From an uncultured Eubacteriales bacterium (lineage in GTDB: Bacteria; Bacillota; Clostridia; Christensenellales; CAG-138), in contig CADCJW010000011.1 of NCBI GenBank assembly GCA_902801845.1, positions 1 to 53,474 on the forward strand: a stretch of 53,474 nucleotides of DNA. The letters run 5' to 3'. Each line of letters opens with the position of its first letter. Positions within the stretch are counted from its first letter, which is position 1. This document shows positions 33,396-40,243 of this stretch, in pieces. The translations under genes were made by a program, and so were the position numbers. Below the pieces are notes generated by a model. The model did no database searches and was not told the DNA's origin. It saw only the letters and a program-made list of their open reading frames with translations.

Positions 33396-36068
33396 TTACG
33401 CCTCGGGCACGGGGTCGATGACGATGACCTTGTGGTCGTACCATTTGCCGGCCTTGCCGATGAGGGCCAGGTCGAACTCTTCACCGATGGCGGGCACGGG
33501 CACGTCGAAGCCGTAAACCTCTTCAGAGATGCCGTCTTCGTAAGTCACCGTGTCGGTGGTGGGCTGCAGCAGCACCGCACCCTCCTTCTGGGCGTCCTCC
33601 TTGAGGCCGGGGAACAGGTTCACGATACTCTTGGAGGCCAGGCTGATGTGGATGGTCATCTGGCCGTCCTGGACGGTGAGGACGCCCAGGCCCTTGTTGG
33701 CCTCGTTCACATGGAACATGCCGCTGTCGGTCTTGAAGGTGGCCTTATAGATGCCGTCGGCCAGGGCAGCGGCGGGGGCAGCCGCCTCCACCTGCATGCC
33801 CTTCTCGTCGACGACGGCCTGGGTGTGGGCCACGTAGATGGCCTGGATCTCGGGGATCCGGCCGAGGCCGGCGATCTGGCACTGGACGTCGGTGAACAGG
33901 CCGGAGGCGGTGAACATGCTGAACCAGGATTCGGGATCCTCGGGATCGGCCATGTCGTTGTTGGCGTGGTCGCCGGCGACGACCATCAGGGGCCGAAGGA
34001 TGACCTTGGTGTAACCGGCTTCATGGACGGCCTCGATGACGGCCTCACAGGCGGTCTCCTCGGGCTCGCCCTCCACGGTGCCGATGAATACGTTCTTATA
34101 GCCCAGTTCCTTCATCTGTGTCTGCATCTGGGAGTAGGTGACCTTGGCGGCGTGGGCGGTGCCGTGGCCCATAAACACCAAAGCAACGCCCTCCTTGTCG
34201 GCAGCCTCCAGGGACTCGAATCCGGCGGCCTTCACGGCCTCGGCCACCACGGCCTTGGCCACGGTCTCCTTGTCCGCGTTGACGGCGGCTGCATCGGCGC
34301 CCAACTGGCCCAGCAGGGGTTCGGCCACCACGATATTCATCTTGTCGGCATACTTTTCGGCAGCCGCCATGAGCTCGTCATACTCGGCGCCGTGCATGAG
34401 GTGAGTGGGCTGGATGAGCAGGTTTTTGACCCCGTTCATCACGGCGCGATCCAGGGCCTGGTCCATGTTGTCGATGAACTCGCCGTCCCTAGCCTGGACG
34501 TGGTTGATGATGATCTGGGCGGTGAAGGCCCGGCGGACGGCCCAGCCGGGGAACGCGGCCTCAAGAGCCTTCTCGATGCCGCCGATATCCTGGGCGCGGC
34601 TGTCGTTGAAGGAGGTGCCGAAGCTCACCACCAACAGCTCGTTCTCGCCGATGCCGTTCAGGTTCCGGGGATCATCCAGCTTGGCGTCGCCGGTGTCGCG
34701 GCCGAAGTAGTCGGGATCGGCTTCCTCGCCCTCCACCAGCTCCTTTTGGGCGTCGGTCAGGGCGTCCCAGGCGGCCTTGGCGGCGGCGCACTGAGCGTCG
34801 GTGGCCTCGGTCCGCTCCTGGACGTAGATGGCGTCGATGAGAGCGCCCACCCGCTTGCCGGCCTCGGCGTCGGTCTCGTTGGCGGGAGCCATGGCGTAGA
34901 CGGCGGCCTGGGTGTGGTTCACGTAGAGCTTCTGGACGGTCTCGATCCGGCCAAGGCCCGCGATCTGGCACTGGATGTCGGTGAACAGGCCGGAGGCGGT
35001 GAACATGCTGAACCAGGATTCGGGATCCTCGGGATCGGCCATGTCGTTGTTGGCATGGTCGCCGGCGACGACCATCAGGGGCCGCAGGATGACCTTGGTG
35101 TAGCCCGCTTCGTTGACAGCCTTGATGACCTCCTCCCAGGCGGTCTCCTCAGGCTCGCCCTCCACGGTGCCGATGAACACGTTCTTGTAGCCCAGTTCGT
35201 TCATCATGGTCTGCATCTGGGAGTAGGTGACCTTGGCGGCATGGGCGGTGCCGTGGCCCATGAGCACGATGGCGGTGCCGTCCTTCTCGGCGGCATGAAG
35301 GCTGGAGAACCCGGCCTCCTTCACGGCTTCGGCCACCACTGCCTCAGCCACGGTCAGCTTGTCGTTGTTCACGGCGGCGGCGTCAGCGCCCACCTTGCCC
35401 AGCAGGGGCTCGGCCACGGTGACGGCGGCGAACTTGTCGGCGTATTTGGTGACCGCTTCCACCAGCTCGTCGTACTCGGCGCCGTGCATGAGGTGGGTGG
35501 GCTGAATGATCAGGTTCTTGACGCCGTTTTTAACGGCACGCTCCAGGGCCTGGTCCATGTTGTCGATAAACTCGCCATCCCTGGCCTGGACGTGGTTGAT
35601 GATGATCTGGGCGGTGAAGGCCCGGCGGACGGCCCACTCGGGGAACGCCGCTTCGAGCGCCTTCTCGATGCCGCCGATGTCCTCGGCTCGGCTGTCGTTG
35701 AAGGAGGTGCCGAAGCTTACCACCAGGAGCTCATTTTCGCCGATCTCGTCGGCGTTGCGGGGATCGTCCTTAGAGGCGTCGCCGGTGTCACGGCCGAAGT
35801 AATCGGAGTCGGCTTCCTCGCCCTCCACCAACTCCTTCTGGGCGTCGGTGAGAGCGTCCCAGGCGGCCTTGGCGGCGGCGCAGTCCGCGTCGGTGGTCTC
35901 GGTCCGCTCCTGGACGTAGATGGCGTCGATGAGGGCGGCCACCTGGGCGGCGGCTTCCTTGTCGGCCTCAGAGGGCTCCTCGCCCTCCTCGGCGAAGGCG
36001 GGCAGGGCGATCATGCTGACGGAGAGCAGCATGACGAGAGCCAGAAACAGTGCGATCTTTCTTTTCAT
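33396..36068 (-). CDS. Secreted tandem CbiK-type cobaltochelatase with C-terminal NEAT-like domain
   Basis: This 890-residue protein has a Sec signal (1-26, cleaved after an AFA motif). It then has two near-identical units of about 364 residues. Each unit holds a helical linker (45-110; 409-474, with DALTDAQKELVEG) and a CbiK sirohydrochlorin cobaltochelatase domain (113-392; 477-756). Both copies keep QPTHLMHGAEYDEL (H192/H556), MGHGTAHA (H272/H635) and VVAGDHANNDMA (H338/H701), which cover the metal-binding histidines of CbiK. A beta-rich domain (769-890, DGIYKATF) resembles the neighbouring lipoprotein. CbiK normally inserts cobalt into sirohydrochlorin as a ~260-residue single domain. The ATG at 36068 follows GAGGAGG; upstream frame is riboswitch leader. 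Signal peptide and duplication suggest an extracytoplasmic role in tetrapyrrole or metal handling. Confidence 0.9.
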   Translation of the reverse strand: MKRKIALFLALVMLLSVSMIALPAFAEEGEEPSEADKEAAAQVAALIDAIYVQERTETTDADCAAAKAAWDALTDAQKELVEGEEADSDYFGRDTGDASKDDPRNADEIGENELLVVSFGTSFNDSRAEDIGGIEKALEAAFPEWAVRRAFTAQIIINHVQARDGEFIDNMDQALERAVKNGVKNLIIQPTHLMHGAEYDELVEAVTKYADKFAAVTVAEPLLGKVGADAAAVNNDKLTVAEAVVAEAVKEAGFSSLHAAEKDGTAIVLMGHGTAHAAKVTYSQMQTMMNELGYKNVFIGTVEGEPEETAWEEVIKAVNEAGYTKVILRPLMVVAGDHANNDMADPEDPESWFSMFTASGLFTDIQCQIAGLGRIETVQKLYVNHTQAAVYAMAPANETDAEAGKRVGALIDAIYVQERTEATDAQCAAAKAAWDALTDAQKELVEGEEADPDYFGRDTGDAKLDDPRNLNGIGENELLVVSFGTSFNDSRAQDIGGIEKALEAAFPGWAVRRAFTAQIIINHVQARDGEFIDNMDQALDRAVMNGVKNLLIQPTHLMHGAEYDELMAAAEKYADKMNIVVAEPLLGQLGADAAAVNADKETVAKAVVAEAVKAAGFESLEAADKEGVALVFMGHGTAHAAKVTYSQMQTQMKELGYKNVFIGTVEGEPEETACEAVIEAVHEAGYTKVILRPLMVVAGDHANNDMADPEDPESWFSMFTASGLFTDVQCQIAGLGRIPEIQAIYVAHTQAVVDEKGMQVEAAAPAAALADGIYKATFKTDSGMFHVNEANKGLGVLTVQDGQMTIHISLASKSIVNLFPGLKEDAQKEGAVLLQPTTDTVTYEDGISEEVYGFDVPVPAIGEEFDLALIGKAGKWYDHKVIVIDPVPEA

Positions 36069-36149
36069 AGGTTCCTCCTCATTTTTTATTGGGACGCCCG
36101 AGCGTCCCCCGATGTATATAATAGGTACATCAGCGAAACCCACGGCACG

Positions 36150-36194
36150 AAAAAAGCTCTTTACCTGTTGGCAAAGAGACTGCGTGTAAAGAGC
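36150..36194 (-). terminator. Riboswitch-linked intrinsic terminator
   Basis: On the minus strand GCTCTTTAC (36186-36194) pairs with GTAAAGAGC (36156-36164), followed directly by six T. It lies between the cobalamin aptamer and the cbiK-like start codon and is the likely expression platform: ligand binding would favour termination. Confidence 0.85.
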
Positions 36195-36244
36195 GCCCCA
36201 AAGCGGGAGCATGGTACACGATCAATCCCTCGTGATCTGGAAAA

Positions 36245-36441
36245 CATCTTTTCCCGTACCGACAGACGGCAGGTTTCCTGGCTCGCGGCGCTTCGCCCAT
36301 CGCCTTCCCGGTTTCCCAGTGGCCGCGCCTTTTGGCGCCCGACGGACTCTTCCGCATACAGTGACGAGATCGCACAGGCCTTTCACCTGTTTCCCTTTTA
36401 CCCCTTGCCTCCCCCCGGGCGGCAAGGGCACCGACTGCTGT
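36245..36441 (-). promoter_or_regulatory. Cobalamin riboswitch
   Basis: The minus strand carries the conserved cobalamin aptamer elements in order: GGTGCCCTTGCC near the 5' end, a GGGTAAAAGGGAA segment, GCCACTGGGAAACC, GGGAAGGC and the B12 box AGCCAGGAAACCTGCC (36268-36283). A promoter lies upstream and a terminator downstream. It should sense adenosylcobalamin or a related corrinoid and control the operon behind it. Confidence 0.95.
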
Positions 36442-36456
36442 ATTAAATTATGACAT

Positions 36457-36486
36457 ATTATATCTCCATCCTTTTATCGCTGTCAA
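36457..36486 (-). promoter_or_regulatory. Promoter of the riboswitch-controlled operon
   Basis: On the minus strand TTGACA (36481-36486), 18 nt, TATAAT (36457-36462): consensus hexamers. Start of transcription is expected near 36450, just before the aptamer. Confidence 0.88.
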
Positions 36487-36530
36487 GACGACTTCCTTTC
36501 AAAAGACGCTTTTATACTCCCAAGGATAGA

Positions 36531-36560
36531 AAAAAAGTCATCCGATCGGATGACTTTTTT
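36531..36560 (-). terminator. Terminator after the broken tRNA-Asn
   Basis: This is a perfect 30-nt palindrome (A6 GTCATCCG then its complement ending in T6), starting directly after the tRNA-Asn fragment's CCA on the minus strand. It may work in both directions. Confidence 0.8.
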
Positions 36561-36593
36561 GGCTCCCCAGGTAGGGCTCGAACCTACAACCCT
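36560..36593 (-). pseudogene. tRNA-Asn fragment (3' 34 nt) interrupted by repeats
   Basis: These 34 bases are identical to the 3' part of the intact tRNA-Asn at 36898-36972: variable loop, T arm, acceptor strand and encoded CCA. Upstream on the minus strand the match stops inside the anticodon stem and two 105-nt repeats follow. Beyond them, 11 bases (36807-36817) again match the anticodon arm. The D arm and 5' acceptor strand are missing, so this cannot be a functional tRNA. Confidence 0.85.
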
Positions 36594-36594
36594 G

Positions 36595-36804
36595 ACGGGT
36601 GCAAAGCATAGTCGAAAACCGCCTGCCGTGCGCTTTTCTCCTTGCTTTGCCCGTGCTCCGCCTCGCTGCATCTGCCACTGGCAGCGCTCGGCTTCGCTAA
36701 CGGGTGCAAAGCATAGTCGAAAACCGTCTGGTGTGCGCTTTTCTCCTTGCTTTGCCCGTGCTCCGCCTCGCTGCATCTGCCACTGGCAGCGCTCGGCTTC
36801 GCAC
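36595..36804. repeat. Two tandem 105-nt structured repeat units
   Basis: Unit 1 is 36595-36699 and unit 2 is 36700-36804; they differ only at a few bases. Each holds a potential hairpin pairing GCAAAGCA with TGCTTTGC and a second pairing near GTGCTCC...GCCAC. They resemble the module at 216-313. Both strands have open frames here, but these are products of the repeat and the tRNA and I do not treat them as genes. Confidence 0.85.
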
Positions 36805-36806
36805 CA

Positions 36807-36829
36807 GTTAACAGCCGTCGGCTGTTAAC
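36807..36829. repeat. Palindrome derived from the tRNA-Asn anticodon arm
   Basis: GTTAACAGCCG is followed after one base by its exact complement. The left arm matches the anticodon-arm sequence in the orientation of the intact gene. The right arm, extended to 36839, matches it in the opposite orientation apart from three bases. Confidence 0.7.
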
Positions 36830-36860
36830 CTTCGGGTTGCATACATGCCCGTCAAAAAAG

Positions 36861-36897
36861 AAAGAAACAGGACCGCCATGCGGCGGTCCTGTTTCTT
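36861..36897 (-). terminator. Terminator of the intact tRNA-Asn
   Basis: A perfect 17-bp stem (36861-36877 with 36882-36898) with a 4-nt loop follows the tRNA 3' end directly on the minus strand and is trailed by T-rich sequence. Confidence 0.88.
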
Positions 36898-36972
<75 letters not shown>

Positions 36973-36985
36973 ACGTTCGAAAGGT

Positions 36986-37014
36986 ATTATAGCCAAGTCC
37001 GCCGGAAAATGCAA
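36986..37014 (-). promoter_or_regulatory. Promoter of tRNA-Asn
   Basis: On the minus strand TTGCAT (37009-37014), 17 nt, TATAAT (36986-36991), with the tRNA 5' end 13 bases downstream. Confidence 0.82.
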
Positions 37015-37095
37015 GAGGTATTTTCAAAAAAGAAAAAATATTTTTCCGGGGCGAAGGAAAGGGGGCGGGCACGGGAAAAAACGGGTTCTGGTTCG

Positions 37096-37124
37096 TTGAC
37101 GCAGGGCCGGAACTGCGGTACAAT
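37096..37124 (+). promoter_or_regulatory. Promoter placed almost at the start codon (leaderless candidate)
   Basis: TTGACG (37096-37101), 17 nt, TACAAT (37119-37124). The next start codon is at 37134, nine bases after the -10, and no SD is present. Confidence 0.72.
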
Positions 37125-37133
37125 AATTTCACT

Positions 37134-37649
37134 ATGGAAGAAACGATATACAATGTGATCATCACCCAGGTGGCCGCCCCGAAGAAGCGGCATATCCGCA
37201 GCGAAGGCGCTTTGTACGCTTTGCTGGTGGTGGGGGCGCTGCTGATCATCGGCCTGGGCAATCGGCTCCAGGGGCTGCTGAAGCTTCCGCCGGTGCTGGT
37301 GCAGGCGGTGCTCTATGGGCTGCTGATCGCCATGGGGTACTGGGTGCTGCGGTTCCGGCTGACCAGCTACCGGTACACCCTGACGGATCGGGCCTTTTTT
37401 GTGACCCGGCTTATGGGAAAGACCGAAAAGCTGGTGGCAGAGGTGCCCTTGGAGGATATCGAATATGCCGGCGCATACGATGGGGCGAAGCTGAAGGAAA
37501 AAGGCTGCCGCATGGGGCCCAACGTGCGTACGGGACAGTTGGCGGACACGACCATGCTCATCTACCAAGAAAACGGCGTTCGGCGGGCTCTGTGCCTGAG
37601 CGCCGACGAAGAATTGAAAGGAAAGTTGACGGAACCATGGAAGAATTGA
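37134..37649 (+). CDS. Two-segment membrane protein of unknown function
   Basis: This 171-residue protein has an N-terminal cytoplasmic stretch, two closely spaced membrane segments (about 26-42 and 53-71) and a C-terminal soluble part of about 100 residues beginning FRLTSYRYTLTDRAFFVTR. That layout, with a YxLTDR strand after two helices, resembles bacterial PH-like (bPH/YdbT) proteins, but I cannot assign it firmly. There is no SD; the promoter puts the transcript start about 0-4 nt before the ATG. The following small gene begins inside its end. Confidence 0.7.
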   Translation: MEETIYNVIITQVAAPKKRHIRSEGALYALLVVGALLIIGLGNRLQGLLKLPPVLVQAVLYGLLIAMGYWVLRFRLTSYRYTLTDRAFFVTRLMGKTEKLVAEVPLEDIEYAGAYDGAKLKEKGCRMGPNVRTGQLADTTMLIYQENGVRRALCLSADEELKGKLTEPWKN

Positions 37650-37903
37650 AGCCGATGACGGCGGCGGAGTTTTTTAACGTGACCACCTGTCTGGTGTTGC
37701 CGGAGCGGTGCGCCGGGTGCCTGCCTGTGGCGGACGTTGTGGATCAGGCGGGCAGCGTCCTGGTGAAAGCGGGGGATCGTATCACCGCGGAGCAGCAGAA
37801 GGCCATCCTGGCGGCGGCTCAGGCGGGCAGATTGGCAAGCCTGGAAAAGGGTTACCTAAGAGTGGTGTTGGAGTTTTCGGAATGCAGCTGCTGCAATGGC
37901 TGA
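37637..37903 (+). CDS. Small Cys-rich protein of unknown function
   Basis: This 88-residue protein begins at an ATG inside the end of the upstream gene (13-nt overlap) and itself overlaps holB by 22 nt. It has CLVLPERCAGC near residues 18-28 and ends in CSCCNG, which could bind metal together. No known family is recognised. The overlapping, polycistronic setting and codon pattern favour a real gene, but the SD (AAGGAAAG, about 15-20 nt away) is weak. Confidence 0.55.
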   Translation: MEELKPMTAAEFFNVTTCLVLPERCAGCLPVADVVDQAGSVLVKAGDRITAEQQKAILAAAQAGRLASLEKGYLRVVLEFSECSCCNG

Positions 37904-38805
37904 GCTGCCTGAAGGCGGGGGACACGCCTCACGCGGTGTTCCTGGTGGGGCCTGCGGGCAGCGGCAAAAAGGAATACGCCCGACGGGCGGCGGCCCTGTA
38001 TCTGCTGGGAACGGAGGACGTGGGAAAGCTGGCGGAATGCCCCTTCTTTCAGGAGTTGCCGGACTACGCCGTGAAGACCGTCCGCGCATGCTGCGAGGAG
38101 CTGAACCGGCAGGTGTTCGGCCAGGGACGGCGGTGCTTGGTAATCCCGGATGCTCACCTGCTCACCCAGCAGACCCAGAACGCCCTCTTAAAGACCCTGG
38201 AGGAGCCGCCTGAGGACGCTCTGCTCATTTTGACGGGGAACGAGCAGGCGGTGCTGCCCACCATTCGTTCCCGGTGCATGCTGGTCCGGGTGGGGGCGGA
38301 GGACGTGGAGCGGGTGGCAGCTCGGCTGCGGGCCCACGGTGTGGCCCCGGAGCAGGCCAGGCTGGCGGCTGCCCTCTCCGACGGGGTGCCCGCTCTGGCG
38401 GAACGGTACGCGGGGGAGGAGTACATGTCCTTTCGGGCCCAGTGCCTGCCGATGATAGCGGACGCCCTCTTCGGCGTGACCCCCTTTGCACGGGCGGCGG
38501 AGCTGCTGGAGCGTCGGGAGGAGGGCAAGAAGCGGGTGGGGAAGGAGCCACTCTGCGACTTCATGGACATCCTCCTGTCCCTGCTGCGGGACGGCCTGGT
38601 CACGAAGCTGGGCGGGGGCGCCTGCCGGAATCTGGACGGGGCGGCGCTCATAAACCGTATGGCGGAACACTTTACAACGGCGGAAATTCAATGTATGATA
38701 ACAGAAACGCTGCAGCGGCGGCGGATACTGACGGAATACGGCGGCGCACCGGGGGCGATCCTGGACGGGCTGCTGGTCTCCTTAGGAAAGCAGGAAACGG
38801 AATAA
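37882..38805 (+). CDS. holB: DNA polymerase III delta' subunit
   Basis: This 307-residue AAA+ clamp-loader subunit helps load the sliding clamp at the replication fork. It has a GPAGSGKK nucleotide-binding loop near residue 23, the LLTQQTQNALLKTLEEPP segment typical of delta', and TIRSRC in place of the SRC sensor. The ATG at 37882 (MQLLQWLSCLKAG) has GGAG about 8 nt upstream; the longer frame lies in the previous gene. ricT follows after 4 nt, the same order as in B. subtilis. Confidence 0.9.
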   Translation: MQLLQWLSCLKAGDTPHAVFLVGPAGSGKKEYARRAAALYLLGTEDVGKLAECPFFQELPDYAVKTVRACCEELNRQVFGQGRRCLVIPDAHLLTQQTQNALLKTLEEPPEDALLILTGNEQAVLPTIRSRCMLVRVGAEDVERVAARLRAHGVAPEQARLAAALSDGVPALAERYAGEEYMSFRAQCLPMIADALFGVTPFARAAELLERREEGKKRVGKEPLCDFMDILLSLLRDGLVTKLGGGACRNLDGAALINRMAEHFTTAEIQCMITETLQRRRILTEYGGAPGAILDGLLVSLGKQETE

Positions 38806-38809
38806 AGCA

Positions 38810-40111
38810 ATGGTAAAAGTCATCGGAGTCAAATTCAGAAACAGCGGCCGGGTCTACTATTTCGATCCGGGCGATTTGGATATCCAGCCCGGCAGCGGCG
38901 TCATCGTGGAGACCGCCCGGGGCGTGGAATACGGCGACGTGACCATGGGCGTCACGGAGGTGGAGGAGGAGAAGGTGGTCTCGCCCCTGAAGACCGTGCA
39001 GCGGATCGCCACCGATGAGGATCGGCGGCTGCGGCAGCTGTACCAGGACAAGGAGCAGGAGGCCTTCGATATCTGCGAGCGGAAGATCGAAGAGCATGGC
39101 TTGGACATGAAGCTGGTGAACGCGGAGTATACCTTCAACGGCAGCAAGGCGGTGTTCTATTTCACCGCGGACGAGCGGGTGGATTTTCGTGAGCTGGTGA
39201 AGGATCTGGCCTATGTGTTCAAGACCAGGATCGAGCTTCGGCAGATCGGCGTCCGGGACGAGGCGAAGATGCTGGGGGGCCTGGGGCCCTGCGGCCGGCC
39301 CGTGTGCTGCAAGCAGTTTTTGGACGATTTCCGCCCCGTGTCCATCAAGATGGCCAAGGAGCAGAACCTGTCCCTGAGCCCCACCAAGATCTCCGGCCTC
39401 TGCGGCCGGCTCATGTGCTGTCTCCAGTATGAGGAAAGCTGCTACGAGCAGATGCACAAGCTCATGCCCAAGACGGGGAAGGAGATCGAGACCCCCGACG
39501 GCGTAGGCATCGCGGTGGAAAACAACGTGATCACCGAAAAGACCAAGGTGAAGCTCACCGCCGAGGACGGCACCATCGACATTCGGGAGTACCCCTATCA
39601 GGATCTGGGCCCCGGGGCCAAGGAAAGGGCCATGGAGCGGGCTGCCCAGGCGGCGGCGGAGCCGGAAACGGAGAAGGCGGAGGGCTTCACGCCCCTGCGG
39701 CAGGGGAGCCAGCTTCGGCAGAACCGGGGCCGGGATCGTCAGCCTCAGCCTAAAGGCGACAAGCTTCAGCCCAAGGGGGACAAATCTCAACCCAAGGGCG
39801 ACAAGCCTCAACCCAAGGCCGAAAAGCAGCCCAAGGGGGAGAACAAGCCCCAGAACAAATCCGATAAGCCCCAGCCCAAGGGCGACAGGCCCAAGGGGGA
39901 TAAAAACCAGGGCCAAAACCGGAATAAAGGCAACCGGGACAACAAGCAGTCCAAGCCCGCCGAGCAAACGCCCAAGGCCGAAGCCCCTGCGGGGAAGGTC
40001 CAGCCGGAAGTCGCTGCAGCCCCTCCTGCGCCTGAAGCCGCCAAAGCCACGGTGCCCTTCAGCCGCAATCGCCGGTCTCGCCGCCATTCCTTCGGGCCTA
40101 AGAAGGTATAA
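38810..40111 (+). CDS. ricT: RicT/YaaT (PSP1 domain protein) with long low-complexity tail
   Basis: This 433-residue protein has a PSP1 domain with the cysteine set GPCGRPVCC (C161, C166, C167), LCGRLMCC (C198, C203, C204) and C211. In B. subtilis the RicT complex binds Fe-S clusters, guides RNase Y mRNA processing and affects sporulation and competence. After about residue 270 comes a charged tail of about 160 residues rich in Lys, Pro, Gln and Gly, with repeated QPKGDK-like units (about 305-370), ending in a basic RRSRRHS stretch that could bind RNA. The family is normally about 275 residues, so the tail is an addition. Confidence 0.9.
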   Translation: MVKVIGVKFRNSGRVYYFDPGDLDIQPGSGVIVETARGVEYGDVTMGVTEVEEEKVVSPLKTVQRIATDEDRRLRQLYQDKEQEAFDICERKIEEHGLDMKLVNAEYTFNGSKAVFYFTADERVDFRELVKDLAYVFKTRIELRQIGVRDEAKMLGGLGPCGRPVCCKQFLDDFRPVSIKMAKEQNLSLSPTKISGLCGRLMCCLQYEESCYEQMHKLMPKTGKEIETPDGVGIAVENNVITEKTKVKLTAEDGTIDIREYPYQDLGPGAKERAMERAAQAAAEPETEKAEGFTPLRQGSQLRQNRGRDRQPQPKGDKLQPKGDKSQPKGDKPQPKAEKQPKGENKPQNKSDKPQPKGDRPKGDKNQGQNRNKGNRDNKQSKPAEQTPKAEAPAGKVQPEVAAAPPAPEAAKATVPFSRNRRSRRHSFGPKKV

Positions 40112-40185
40112 TTGAAGGGTCTATTCCCAGCGGGCATCTTTCATCGCTGCATATTTCGAATATTCTTCCCGCGCTTCTCTTTTTG

Positions 40186-40218
40186 GCTCTTTTTCTCTTC
40201 ACTAAAGAGAAAAAGAGC
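40186..40218. repeat. Short palindromic repeat upstream of the DMT transporter
   Basis: GCTCTTTTTCTCTT pairs perfectly with AAGAGAAAAAGAGC (14 bp) around a 5-nt loop. Its right edge is 25 nt before the start codon, next to the SD. Confidence 0.75.
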
Positions 40219-40243
40219 AGAAAACATTTGAGGAAAAAAACAT

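Noticed and set aside
33366..36446. 1026-residue plus-strand frame opposite the cbiK-like gene
   Set aside because: It is a codon-bias shadow: Val/Gly/His/Leu-rich, without any family motif, and runs through the riboswitch.
36560..36593. A second functional tRNA-Asn
   Set aside because: Only the 3' half is present; the D arm, 5' acceptor strand and an intact anticodon arm are missing.
36595..36804. Tandem repeats considered as a CRISPR array
   Set aside because: The unit is 105 nt, directly tandem with no unique spacers, and no cas genes are nearby.
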